The translations under genes and the position numbers were made by a program. The notes beneath the pieces were generated by a model. It searched no databases. It was not told where the DNA came from and worked only from the letters and a program-made list of their open reading frames with translations. Of a DNA stretch of 64,000 nt, positions 16,401-27,925 are shown in pieces (positions within the stretch are counted from its first letter, which is position 1; each line of letters begins with the position of its first letter). Origin of the DNA: Sapria himalayana (lineage: Eukaryota; Streptophyta; Magnoliopsida; Malpighiales; Rafflesiaceae); assembly GCA_029783825.1 (NCBI GenBank), contig JAREIK010002677.1, positions 511,883-575,882 on the forward strand, written 5' to 3'.

Positions 16401-17116
16401 TATAAAAATGAGAAAAAGATATAATTTTTTTTTGTTATTTTATTGATTAAATAAAACTAATAAACCACTAAATGCCTAAAAACCTAAATCGCTAAACTCC
16501 TAAAAGACAAAACCTCTAAATACTTAAACCATTAAACTAGTATACATTAATAATAAATCATATATATCATTTTAATTTTTATTCAGTATAATTTTAATTT
16601 TAATTAATTTTCAGTTTATGTTTATAGAAATATTAATTACAAATTAAATTATTAGTAAGATAGATCTAATTTAAATTATACCAGTATACCCTAAATAATA
16701 AATAATAAATCTCATTATTTTTAATTATAATTTTAAATATTCATTTTAATTATTTATTTGTTTATTTTTACATAAATATTAATTACAAAATAATTTATGA
16801 GTTACACAAATATAATTTATGTAAATTATTTTTGATCTAAAAATTATAGATAAACTTTTTAAAAGATAAAAAATTTCAAAACAAAAAATTATTATATAAT
16901 ATAATATTTTTCTTTGCTTTTTAATCATTTTAGGTTTTGTAATTATATTTTAATTGACATCTACCTTATTAATAATAGATTATTAAGTTATTTTTTAATT
17001 ATTATTTGAATATTTATCAAAAAAAATTTTATATTGAATTTATATTATATATAAATATAATGATTATTATAACTAAATATTGTATTCACATTTGAAAAAA
17101 ATTTTAAAATTATTAT

Positions 17117-17144
17117 ATTTTCAAAGGTTATAACCTTTGAAAAT
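17117..17144. repeat. Perfect 28-bp palindrome in a satellite monomer
   Basis: Same perfect dyad as at 5995, in the second higher-order block. Neighbouring monomers (for example near 6596, 15051, 15790 and 16380) carry versions with one to three mismatches. Confidence 0.9.
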
Positions 17145-18284
17145 GGGAAAAAATAAAAAAAATATTTTTTTATTATTATACTGTTTAAATAAAACATATA
17201 CACCACTAAATGCCTGAGCATTAAAATCACTGAACTAGAAAATACCGATACCTGTATATAGATAATCCGTTAAATCGGTATACCTTAAATAATAATTAAT
17301 AAATTTCATTTTTATTTGTTTACATTATAATTTTAAAAATTCATTTTGATTGTTTAGTTTTTTATTTTTATATATGTATTAATTATAAAATAAATTATGA
17401 GTTAAAAATATAATTTATAAAAAGTATTTTTAATCAAAAAATTGATAAGCTTATAAAAAAAATAAAAATTTAAAAACAAATAATTATTATTTAGTAATAT
17501 ATTTTGCTTTGATTTTGAATCATTTTAGGTTTAGATATTATATTTTAAGTAATATCAATCTTATTCATACTAGATTTTCAATTTATTTTTTGATAATTAT
17601 TAGAATATCTATCAATAAAAGTGTTTATATTGAATTTATATGATATATAATTATTATGATTATTATAAATAAATATTGTATTCAATTTTGAAAAAATTTA
17701 AAAATTAATATATTTTCAAAGGTTATAATCTTAAAAAATGAGAAAAATAATAAAAATATATTTTTAGTTATTTTATTTTTTAAATAAAACCTATAGACCA
17801 TTAAATGCTTACTTAGTTAAATTAGTAAGCTCATAAACCCCGAAACCCATAAATACATAAAGATTTTAACATCTATATACTACTTAATAAAAAAATAAAT
17901 CTCATTTTTATTTCTATTTATTATAATTTTAAATATTCATTTTAATTATTTATAGTTTAATTATTTATAAAAATTAATTACAAAATAAATTTCGAGTGAG
18001 GCAAATTTTATTTAAATAATTTATTTTTAATCAATAAACAATATAAGCTTATAAAATGAAGGAAATATTTGAAAATTAAATATTATTATATAGTAATATA
18101 TTTTGATTTGATTTTGAATCATTTTGTGTTATGTAAATATATTTTAATTAATATTTATATTATTAATAATAGTTTATTAATTTAATTTTTCATTATTATT
18201 ATACTATCAATCATTAATAAGTGGAATCTCATTCTCTAGCCTCACCATGTAATTATTATATTATCACCAAGTCATAATGACATA

Positions 18285-19228
18285 GGTGTTTTGCCACTTA
18301 TTGTGGACCAATTGAAGAGGCACCAAGATGGATCTACTTTTAGGGTAGTGAATAGCATCCTAATATGGGTAGTTGATGTGATCACCAACCTTGCCCATGA
18401 GAATAGCAACATCAAAACTCATATTAGGTTGCTATTTTTAATGCAATCTCTTGTGACACTATGCACAATGCTTCTGTTAATGAGTTATTTTTTAGGATGA
18501 ATGGTGGGATAGCACCTCTAGTTGAATTGTTGGATTTCTTTGCTGCTAAAGTGCAAAGGGCATCTGTTGGGTCCCTGAGAACCTTAGGTTTCAAGAATGA
18601 TGAAAATAAAAATCAGGTGATATTTCTTATTGTGATTACTGATTTTTTATCATTTACTTTGCCATGAAAAATTAATGCATTTTTTTGACTTTTCAGATTG
18701 TCGAGTGCAATGTTCTTCCCACTCTCATCTTAAAATGTATGCTCAGAAGAAACTACTATACATTATGAAGCAGTAATTTGCTTAAAAATTGAGACCTCAA
18801 TTATTTTTTTAGTTATCATTATTCAAAAATTTAATCTTGGCCTTTGTTTTCTTATTTGGACCAATTATTTTTGTTATTACAGGTAGGTTTGATTGGAAAT
18901 TTGGTTCATTCATCTCCAAACATTAAGAAAGAAGTTCTGTCTACTGGGGCATTGTAGCTTGGAATCAATTTGCTCAACTATTTTCATCTGTAGCATTTTG
19001 TGGAAAATTGAATCTCTATTCATTATGTATCAGATCAAATTCTATTTTTATATCATTCTCTAAAATTATTATCTGAATTTACTTTGATTTACTATAATTT
19101 TGATTTTTAAATTTGCTTTTAATAATTCTCTAAAGGTTTTTCTGATAAATAGCTTATGTTGCACTGAGAACCAAAGAGAATCTGCTTTATTACTGAGATA
19201 GTTTGTGGCAACTGATTTGGATTGCAAG
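18285..19228 (+). pseudogene. ARIA-like ARM-repeat gene fragment (pseudogene)
   Basis: Four exon-like pieces with good splice borders encode consecutive pieces of a plant ARM-repeat protein of the ARIA/ABAP1 type (ARM plus BTB; ARIA binds the ABA-response factor ABF2). Exon 1 (18285-18616) reads GVLPLIVDQLKRHQDGST, VITNLAHENSNIKTH, then after a frame change GGIAPLVELLDF and LGFKNDENKNQ before GT. Exon 2 (18697-18772) reads IVECNVLPTLIL, then in another frame SEETTIHYEA before GT. Exon 3 (from 18883, after AG) reads VGLIGNLVHSSPNIKKEVL, then a TAG at 18955 where the family has Gln. Exon 4 (19151-19228) reads CCTENQRESALLL, a TAG, then FVATDLDCK before GT. Neither the 5' exons nor the downstream ARM and BTB exons are present. 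Two frameshifts and two stops make this a non-functional fragment. The family call rests on remembered motif similarity. Confidence 0.8.
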
Positions 19229-20049
19229 GTAAGCTTATGTTGATTCTTCCTTCACTTTGATTATTTTCAATTTTGAGATAAATCATTATGTAAAAATTTT
19301 TTAGATTACTTTTTGTTTGGATTCATGTTTTGCGCTTAAGTTATGAGGAAGAGGATGATCATAGTAAAAAGGAGTGCTCCAATATAATTTTTATGTATTC
19401 TTGTATTCATGTATTAAATAAATATTATAAAAATATATTGTGTAATGTAGTACCTTTGATAGGTCATAGATTTTATATGCTTTCATCGTTTGTCATTGAC
19501 TGTGGCCGTTGGATCTTGTAACACAGGTCTAGAGTTTAGATGAAGTGACACAATCCTTAGGGCACTCTTATGAGCATTTTATTGTGGGTATGAGTGTCTA
19601 AATAGTTCATCATGGCATGGTCTTATATGGCATGAGATCGTGGGTTTTAGTAAGTCTCATTTAGTAGCCCCATATGCCATTTGTGGTTGTGGTGTGGGCT
19701 TGCCCAATGTTCTAGTTATGACCCATTACTCTTGCCCAAGCAATGTTTGTGCTAGGGTCATGGTCGGACAATTGTGACTCATTACCCATGACAATGTGGC
19801 ATGTGTAGAGCTACTTAGATCCTAGGCATGAGTTGTTTTTGGTCACTCATGACTCAAAACCTAATTAAATAACCCAATTATTTTGTTAAAATGGCTAATC
19901 CATCATTAATCATGTATAATATAAATTAGAAAACAAAAATTACACCATAAAAGAGTGGTTGCGAGTTGTTGTGGGTTACATAAAATATTTTTTTTAAGAT
20001 GAAAAATATCTTTGTTTAAAATGTCATATGTCACTTGTTCGATACTAAT
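19229..20049. other. Intergenic DNA after the ARM pseudogene
   Basis: No further ARM exon follows the splice donor at 19229. From about 19560 to 19850 the composition becomes more GC-rich, with scattered words such as CATGGCATGG and GCCCAA, which suggests a decayed transposon end. No protein similarity is recognised, and the short open frames here look random. Confidence 0.5.
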
Positions 20050-20452
20050 TAGAGGAAATTTTTGGTGCCCAACTGGGCTGGTATGATGTGCTTGGCCTGG
20101 CACGGTTCCTTGGAGGGCAGGTCGGCATGGGTCCATGCCCAAAAACTACTCGGGTTTGGGTTGGTTGGTTCGGGTCAGGTTGGTCAAATTTTTACAAAAT
20201 TAGGGTTTGGGCGTCATGCTACCGTAGCCCATCAGTCATCAACGTGTCATCCTTTTATCAGGTGTCGCTCGGTGCGTGGTCACCTTTGTCGTTCTCACGT
20301 GCCTAGCATGACACATGGGCCGAAAACCCTTAGCACGACACAACATGACTTGTACCATGGGTCTACTCGGCATGGGCCCCTGCACATCACTGTAGCATTC
20401 CACGCTAGGCTTGAGATCGTGCCCGGGGTGTCCATCCCATTTGACACCTATA
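20050..20452. mobile_element. Small non-autonomous hAT-like element (probable)
   Basis: A GC-rich block stands out from AT-rich surroundings. Its right edge ends TTTGACACCTATA, the inverted form of the plant hAT end TAGAGGTGTCAAA seen at 30902. The left edge begins TAGAGG and soon reads GCCCAACTGGGCTGG, a degraded version of the same end. GC-rich subterminal sequence includes the palindrome GGCATGGGTCCATGCC at 20124-20139. No transposase is encoded. The flanks (ATACTAAT on the left, GATGAAAT on the right) do not match, so the target duplication is lost or the left edge is misplaced. Open frames across it are composition artefacts. Confidence 0.55.
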
Positions 20453-21517
20453 GATGAAATCTCTTTGATTTTTATGGCTAAGACAATTAAGATATTAGCC
20501 TCTCATAAACTATGTGTTGAGTTAGAGTTTTGTGTATTAGATATTATATTTTTTATAATCCTCAAGCTTAATTGCTTAAGCTTATAAAGAAATAAAATAA
20601 ATAATAATATTGTATCTAATAAATGCTCTATATCATAAGATTAATATATTTTTATTATTCATTTTAATTAGTCTATTCGTTATGTTCTTACTTATTTTTG
20701 AGTTTTGTAGTTCTTTCCTAGTAAAATTTAACATTAAATTTAGTTAATTAAATATTATAAATAAGAGATTTGATCCATATAATGAATTAAATTTAGTATG
20801 TATAGTAACATAAATATTAATTCATCGAATCTTATAAGAATTTTGAATTTAAAAGTATTTGTATAAGAATAATACTATGATGACTAATCATCTGAGAAAT
20901 TTTTATATTATATGTATTTGTTGGATGACATATCTTTATTCAATATAAGAATCTTTGTCCAAGGTATTGGGTTCGAGACTTATCATATGTATTCTTTACA
21001 TTTTGAAGGCAAGGCTTTGATATATGAACTTCTCCCAGATCTTATGCTAAAGCAGAAGGCTTGTGCGCTAGGTATGATCTTTATATAATGAACTAAATAT
21101 TTTAGATGATGTAAATAAACCTTTCTTCTCTAGTGTCTTTCCTCAAGTAAGTAAAAGATTTAGTATTAATAGGCACATTTATACTATATGGACAAATTCC
21201 AATATGTTAAATAGCAAAATACTAAATGAGAAATAAAATCTAGGCAAATATAGATGTTTTAAAAATATATAACTTTAAAACTAGTACTGGAGTACTAGAT
21301 GAGTTATCTAAGAATATATGTTAAATAATTTACCAAAAAATGGTGCATCAGATCCTATATATTTTAAGTTTAGTATAATTATAATTGGATGCACTTCATC
21401 TTTAATATTTTTTTAATATATAACTAATAATTGATGATAAAAAATGTTAGGTTGATAATTAGTATGAGATCTTTACTAAAATTTGAACAAGATTCTAAAT
21501 GTTTATATTTTAGTAAG
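20453..21517. other. AT-rich intergenic DNA
   Basis: No gene, RNA or transposon end is recognised. The sequence is single-copy in appearance within the window. Confidence 0.5.
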
Positions 21518-21882
21518 AAATATATCCAAATTTTTTATCATATAATTTCAAAAATTATTTTTTGTTATATTGTAATAAAATATTAATAGTGTCTGCACAT
21601 TCAAAATTCAAGCCACACACTCAAAAATTTGTATTCTATAAGATTTTGGCATTGATACCCTGTTGAGATACAATGCAAAGTAAAAAAAGAGTATTTGAGA
21701 AAAATATCCAACTTTTTATTACATAATATCTAAAATGATTTGTTTAATATTGTAATAAAATATTAAAAGTTTCTACACATTCAAAATGCAAGCCACACCC
21801 TCAAGAATTTGTATTATATATGATTTTGGCTATGATACTATGTTGAGAAACAATGCAAAGTAAAAGAATAGTATTTGAAAAA
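21518..21882. repeat. 183-bp tandem duplication
   Basis: Two adjacent copies (about 21518-21699 and 21700-21882) share long matches, including CACATTCAAAATNCAAGCCACAC, then AATTTGTATT, and end in ACAATGCAAAGTAAAA. They differ by scattered substitutions, so the duplication is not recent. No coding content is seen. Confidence 0.8.
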
Positions 21883-24194
21883 TCACATAATATAATGTAT
21901 ACAAGCTAAACCCTTATATAAGGGACTAATCGAATTATGATATCCCATTGATTGAATGCTTTTATATATGTGCAAGAAAAAAATAAAATAAAAGAAAAAA
22001 ATAATAAATAGTAAATCACAACAAACCAAATCAAATATTATTTGCACTCATAGTATTTTTAGTTATGTTTTAGATTTTCCTACATACATTCATATGAACA
22101 CGATTCTAAGATATAGTATATGGGCATATTGTTGTTTCTAGCTTCAGTGCAAAGAGTTATGTTATCAGTTATTTGTGTGTTTTAGTATATTAATCACTTT
22201 TTGTAGACATTATGTTTACAAATTCATATGTTGATAATATTTTAATGTGATATTTAGACAATTCTACTTTATATTAGTGAATATATTTATCAGTGAATAT
22301 ATTGTAGACATCTTCATGAATACACTTGTAGGATTGTAAATTTTTTTCATATCTTCTAACTTTGGTATTTAATATGTATGCAATATTCTAAAGGAGATTG
22401 TTGAGATTAAATTTAGTGCCTATATTTATTTTATTTATTTATTTTCTTTTTTGTTATGTTGTAGGAGAGCACCTGACATGTGAATTCTCTCAATCATATA
22501 TATGTTTATTTTTACTTTATATATATATATATATATTAGTTTTTGTAAATTAATGAAAATTAATTAATCTTTTCTTTTTCTTATTAGTTGCCCTCCCTTC
22601 ATGAAAAACCTAAGGGGTGAACCCCTAATTTGTCGAATGAAACAATGTTTAAAGTTCAAGTACTCTAATAATACATGATTTATATAATAGTTACCCACTT
22701 TAGTAGCCTTGCAAGAAGTTAAATTGAGCTTTTGGGTGATTGAAGAATTTTTTTTATTAGGTAATTCCTTTACCCTTTAGTCTCCTTTTTAAACTTCTCA
22801 CTAATATTTGAAGAGATAGAGTTATCCTAATCAAGAGATTTCCACTCATTCATGGAAAATTTAATTTCACTTGTGCTAAGCTCCTTAGTGACAGATCTCT
22901 TGACATACTCAATTTTTTCACTATTTTATTGATCATGAATAAAAAAAAGTCAATTCATTTGATTCTTTTGAACTTATCTTTTGGATGTTTTCCAAAATAA
23001 ACAATTATATTTTAGTATTAATCTTTTACTTGATGGAATACTTTTTTATTCATATTTATTTATTTAGTGTATTAATATTTTTTTTATTCATTTGAAGACT
23101 TATTAAACTCTTGTATGAGATACTTCTCATTTAGAATAATAAGGCATAATAAATGATATATATTTTCATTCATTCAAATGTATTGGATAATAATTTCTTT
23201 TAATACTTGTGATTTTATTTATCATTATTCAATAACAAGTTTATTTTTGATGAGAGTGAAATTCAACTAAAGGCTTTCTTGCTGGTGAAGTGTTATACAT
23301 TGATACATGAGTTATGTTATTTTAATTTTTTATATCTAGTAGTTAAAATGATCTTATTTTGATTTCCTCTTTCTTTAATCACCTCTTATAGGTTCTTATA
23401 ATAATTTGTTATGAAAAAAAATTTTTATTATAATTTTGATGGGGTTCATATGAAATAATTACTTGATTATTTTTATTTATAAGATAAGTTTTGTTTGTTA
23501 ACTATGAAAAGCTTTATATTATTGATATATTTTCCATGAGCAAGATTGATACATTATATGCAATTGTTTCCCTTAAACATAATACATTTAAATCTACTTA
23601 ATATTTTGTTTCTATGAAAGTTGAAATGCAAGGCTTTTGAATATTTTTATATTTTTTTGGAATAAAGATAACATATGTTCATAAAAAATTAATTCTATAT
23701 CACAAAAGATATATTTTTTAATATATTAGATATGAGAGTGTCATAAAAAAGTTCAAAAATCTTGTAATTATCTTATTTTATATTACATATATTATCTATA
23801 TAATTAGTTTTATAATTTTTTTATTAAAAATTTATATCTTGTTGTATTTAATATACTTAGACATGTGAAAAAGCTATGAAAGATAAAGATCTCTTTCGAG
23901 TTGATGAACATTTTGCACTTTGTTCTCACATACACTCTATTTGAGCTCCTCTTAGCATTGATAGTAAATCGATCATAATTTTTATATGTATACGAGAGTC
24001 AAGTTAGTCTTTTGAAAAATGCAAAATATAATGACATTTGAGGAGATAGAGATTTATATATGAACATGTGTTGAAAGAATATATTATTTATGTTGATTTT
24101 TTTATTTTGGATACTTTTGTTGAGATTACTCTATTTGAGCTATACTCATTATTTTTGTCCATTATATAAGAATTTTATCTATATGACATTTTGA
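21883..24194. other. AT-rich intergenic DNA, no recognised gene
   Basis: There are stop codons in all frames and no recognisable domain. A few moderately GC patches occur (near 22585-22640 and 23880-23960). They may be decayed retrotransposon, but no motif identifies them. Confidence 0.45.
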
Positions 24195-24300
24195 TTATCG
24201 AGTCTTTATTTTTTTTGTATTTTAATTGTTAACATTATATTAGATGTATAGATATATATGTGAGTTAGAAATTACAAATCCTAGAAGGTCACCTTAAAAT
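24195..24300 (+). mobile_element. LTR-retrotransposon leader remnant (possible)
   Basis: About 75 bp from 24220 match the segment starting near 55511: TTTTAATTGT, AACAT, ATATTAGA, a run ending AGATATATATGTGA, then ATTACAAAT and AGAAGG. In the 55.5-kb copy this includes a primer-binding-like TGGTATTAGAGA; here the equivalent site is degraded. The end of this segment (AAATTACAAATCCTAGAAGGTCACC) recurs at 24359-24383, indicating local duplication. No element body follows. Confidence 0.4.
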
Positions 24301-24404
24301 TGATGCAGTTTGAACCTGTGCCAAGAAGAGAAGAGCCAGATAAGACCAGAAGAACACCAAATTACAAATCCTAGAAGGTCACCCTAAGCCTCTATCTACA
24401 TTTT

Positions 24405-24581
24405 GTAGAGGAAGCTTCGATCAAGGATAGGAACATGCTCAATGAAAAGTACTATTTTGTATATGCAGCTCCTGAAACGAATGAAAATGTATCGATAAAG
24501 TGCTTGAGATTGGGAGATAAACTTGTTGTAGAAGCTTTAGTTGCTGGGTTTGGTCAATCAGCACATCTAGAAATTATGTAA
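24405..24581 (+). CDS. Unrecognised exon-like ORF fragment
   Basis: An open frame of about 58 codons ends with TAA. It contains EASIKDRNMLNEKYYFVYA, then IKCLRLGDKLVVEALVAG and FGQSAHLEIM. A splice-acceptor-like TTTTGTAG sits just before GAGGAAGCT, so it could be a last exon. Its composition is more gene-like than the flanks. A further exon-like stretch after TTTTCAG near 24670 reads VNSYVVEEVQNTFFE. I do not recognise the family. Because CACTA subterminal repeats follow from about 25070, it could be a 3' exon of a CACTA accessory gene or a captured host exon. Confidence 0.35.
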   Translation, partial: VEEASIKDRNMLNEKYYFVYAAPETNENVSIKCLRLGDKLVVEALVAGFGQSAHLEIM

Positions 24582-24899
24582 TATTTTCTTCTGTGTGTTT
24601 GCTTTTGTTTTGGGTTTAGAGTTTGACTTTCATTAGTTTATAATATTATAGCTTTGATTCGTGTTTTCAGTGTCAATAGTTATGTTGTTGAAGAAGTTCA
24701 AAATACTTTTTTTGAGTAGTACTAGATGAAATACAATAGAAGATGTCCTATATGGAGTCACCAGTTAGCAACCTTGACGAGATAGATAACACACAGAGTT
24801 TCAGTAGTGAAACCATGCAGGAGAGCCTAGCACAAATGCATCAGCTAATGATGAGGATGATGATCTTGTTTTAAATGATTATATACCTATGTTATGTTT

Positions 24900-25257
24900 T
24901 TTTAAGAATGTAAAAATTGTATCAGTTAAATTTCTAAATTGCTTTTGCCTTTTGTTAATTAAACACACTTTTTTATAGTATATGTTATAATTCAATTTTA
25001 TATACAAATTTAGAAATATGTAATTAAATTTTTTGTAAAAAAAATTGTGAAAATAGATTTTGGAATGAAAATAGCTAGAGAATTTTTCTATGTTAATTTA
25101 GCTAGGGAATTATCTCTATATATTAAGTCAAAAAATATTAATTATTATTCTTAATTACAATCGAAATTAGCAAGGGAAAATTGACTTGCTAAGGAATTTT
25201 CGTCGTTAAAAATTTACTAGGGAATTATAATTTCTCGTTAATATTTTGCAACGAGCA
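24900..25257 (+). mobile_element. Truncated CACTA 3' end, subterminal repeats
   Basis: From about 25068 the sequence contains AAAATAGCTAGAGAA, TTTAGCTAGGGAATTA, TAGCAAGGGAAAA and TTACTAGGGAATTATAA. These match, in reverse complement, the subterminal region next to the CACTA terminus at 42358. The expected terminal TTCTTGTAGTG is missing, because the sequence runs directly into the TCTA field at about 25258. It is a fragment on the plus strand of the same or a close CACTA family. Confidence 0.6.
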
Positions 25258-25970
25258 CGTAGCATGGGATAATTTCTATTATAATTACATCTATTTATCT
25301 ATCTGTCAATCAATCAATCAATTTGTCTCCCTTTTTATATAACTATCTATTTATCTATCAGTCTTTATATTTATTTGTCTATCTATATATCTATCTATCT
25401 TTATATTAATCTATCTATCTATCTATATATCTATATATAATAATATCTATCAATTTGTCTAACAATCTATCTTTCTATATAACAATCAATCTGTTTATCT
25501 ATTAGTCTCTATATACTTGTATATCTATCTATCTATCTATCTATCTATCGATCTATCTCTAAATATATCAATCAATTTGTCAAATAATCAATCTATCAAT
25601 CTATCTATCCATTTGCCTATCTTTCTATGTATCGGTCTATCTATTTGTCAATCAATCAATCAATCTATCTGTCTATTTATTTGTCTATATATCAATCTAA
25701 CTTTTTGACTGTCTATTTTTCCGCTAATCTATTTGACTATTTGTCTATTAATCTGCTTATCTGTATGTGTGTCTAATAGTCAGGCTTTCTATCTATCTAT
25801 CTTTCTATGTATCTATCTATCTGTCTGTCTTTCAATCTTTCTATCTCTCTATCTATTTATTCTGTCTATCTATATGTATATCTGTCTATCAATCTATCAT
25901 TTCATCTATCTTTCAATCTATTTATCTATCTATCTATCTATCTGTCTATCTATTTGTTTATCTTTCTGTA

Positions 25971-26004
<34 letters not shown>

Positions 26005-26870
26005 CTAATCTATATTTTTGTCTATTTATTTGTCAATCGACTAGTCTATCTATCTGTCTATCTATATGACTATATATATATATATCTATCTATATATCTA
26101 TCAATAAATCAATCAATCAATTTATCTATCTGTCTATCTATCATTCTATGTATTTGTCTATCTATCTATCTTTTGTCTATATATCTATCTATATTTCTAT
26201 ATTTTTGTTTATCTATTTTTCTATCTATCTATATATCTATTTATCTATATATAATTCTTTCTATCTGTGTATTTATCTTTTTATCTATTTCTCTATCTAT
26301 CTATCTATTTTTTATCAATGTCTATGTATCTATCTATCTATCGGTATATCTATCTATCTATGTATCTATATGTTTGTTTGTCTCTATTTATATATATCTA
26401 TCTGTCTATAAATCTCCTTTCAATCTGTCTATTAATCTATCTTTTAATCTAACTATCAATCTTTCTATCAATCGATCCATCTAACTATCTATATATTTGT
26501 CTAACTATATGTCTTTCAAATCTATTTATCAATCTATCTATTTATCTGTCTATCTAATGATCTATCTTTATATCTTTCTATATTTCTATCTATCTATCTA
26601 TCAATCTATTTGTCTGTATCTCTGTTAGTTTTTCAATTAGTTAGTTAGTTAGTTAGTTTGTTAGTCTGTCTATCTATCTATCTGTATATCTATCTATCTA
26701 TCCATCTAGTTGTCTATCTATCTGTCTATCTATCTATCTATTTGTCTATCATTTTGTCTATCTATCTATATATCTATCTATATATCTTTCTATCTATCTC
26801 GTTATCTATCTTTGCATCTATCAATCTATTTATCTATATATATATCTATCTATCTATTTATCTAACTTTC

Positions 26871-26901
<31 letters not shown>

Positions 26902-27893
26902 CTACCTATTTATTATTCTATCTATCAATTTGTATATCAATATATTTCTAAATCTATCTTTCAATATGTCTATCTATTTCTATCTATCTATTTATCTACC
27001 TTTCTATCATTCTATCTATCAATTTGTCTATCTAATTGCCTATCGATCAATATATCTATCTATATGTCTATCTATCTGTCCATCTATCTATCTATCTATC
27101 TATCTATCTAAATATATGTTTATTTATCTATCTCTCTATCATATTGTCTATCTATGTGTCTATGAATTTGTGTTTGAAACTGTCTATTTGTTTTTTGTCT
27201 GTCTATCTATCTATCTATATATTTGTCTATCTCTTTGTTTGGCTATCTTTCTACCTGCCTATCTTTTGTCTATCTATCTGTCTATTTACCTACCTACCAG
27301 ATTGTTTACCTACATGACAGCATGCCTATCTATTTATCTCCTAATCGAACAATCTATCAATCTATTTGTGTCTTTTTGTCCATCTGTATGTCTATCTTTT
27401 TGTCTGTCTAACAATTTGTCTATCTAATTATCTATTTATATATCATCTATCAATATATCTCTATACCTAACTACTTGTCTATCTATCAATAAATTATTTG
27501 TCTATAAATCTATCTACATGTCTGTCTATTTTTCTATTTATATGTCTACCAATCTGTGCATCTATCAATATATCTATCTGTGTATCTACCAATCTATCTA
27601 TCTAACTATCTATCTATATGTCTATCTATTTATCTATCTATCTACCTGCATATCTATATATCTATCTAACTTTCTATTTGTCTATCTCTTTGTTTGTCAC
27701 TGTATCTATCTGCCTATTTTCTTGTATATCTATCTCTCTATTTGCCTACATACCTGATTTTCTGCCTACCTGACTGCCTACCTATCTATCTGTCTATCTA
27801 TCTACCTATCTATATATCTATCTATCTATTTGTATGCATTTTTCATTTTTCTGTCAATCTTTATTTTTGTCTAACTATTTGTCAATCTATCTG

Positions 27894-27925
<32 letters not shown>

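Larger units (their letters stand above)
690..18215. repeat. Satellite array, ~595-bp monomer, ~8.5-kb higher-order repeat
   Basis: The same sequence order recurs throughout: a block like TTAATTACAAAATAAATTATGA, a poly-A stretch, GATTTTGAATCATTTTAGG, a conserved dyad, then a CTAAA-rich block. Successive dyads lie mostly 590-615 bp apart (for example 10960, 11555, 12152, 12750). Longer monomers of about 740 bp (5246-5995, 6596-7340, 15051-15790, 16380-17117) carry a partial internal duplication of about 145 bp. Variants repeat at a larger scale: sequence near 1.95, 3.25, 4.84, 6.13 and 7.47 kb has its closest relative near 10.50, 11.87, 13.41, 14.57 and 15.92 kb, an offset of 8.44-8.62 kb. Two blocks, about 1.6-10.1 and 10.1-18.1 kb, are thus seen with partial blocks at each end. 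Indels (near 7.9, 8.2, 10.08 and 12.92 kb) and point divergence show an old array. No coding capacity is supported. Confidence 0.9.

Noticed and set aside
11351..17230. Short AT-rich open frames in the satellite (11351-11536, 13624-13818, 17045-17230)
   Set aside because: They are Ile/Tyr/Asn-rich translations of satellite monomers, and equivalent positions in neighbouring monomers are closed by stops.
690..18215. Organelle or AT-rich parasite origin for the left third
   Set aside because: Tandem monomer and higher-order structure, absence of organelle genes, and continuity with plant ARM-gene and transposon sequence fit nuclear satellite DNA.
19906..20457. Overlapping frames in the GC-rich block, up to 131 codons
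   Set aside because: GC-rich hAT-type subterminal DNA yields open frames on both strands; no family motif is seen.
20965..20980. GGTTCGAGACT, resembling a tRNA B box
   Set aside because: No A box, no cloverleaf and no tRNA-like 5' half lie upstream; it is probably chance or a very decayed SINE.
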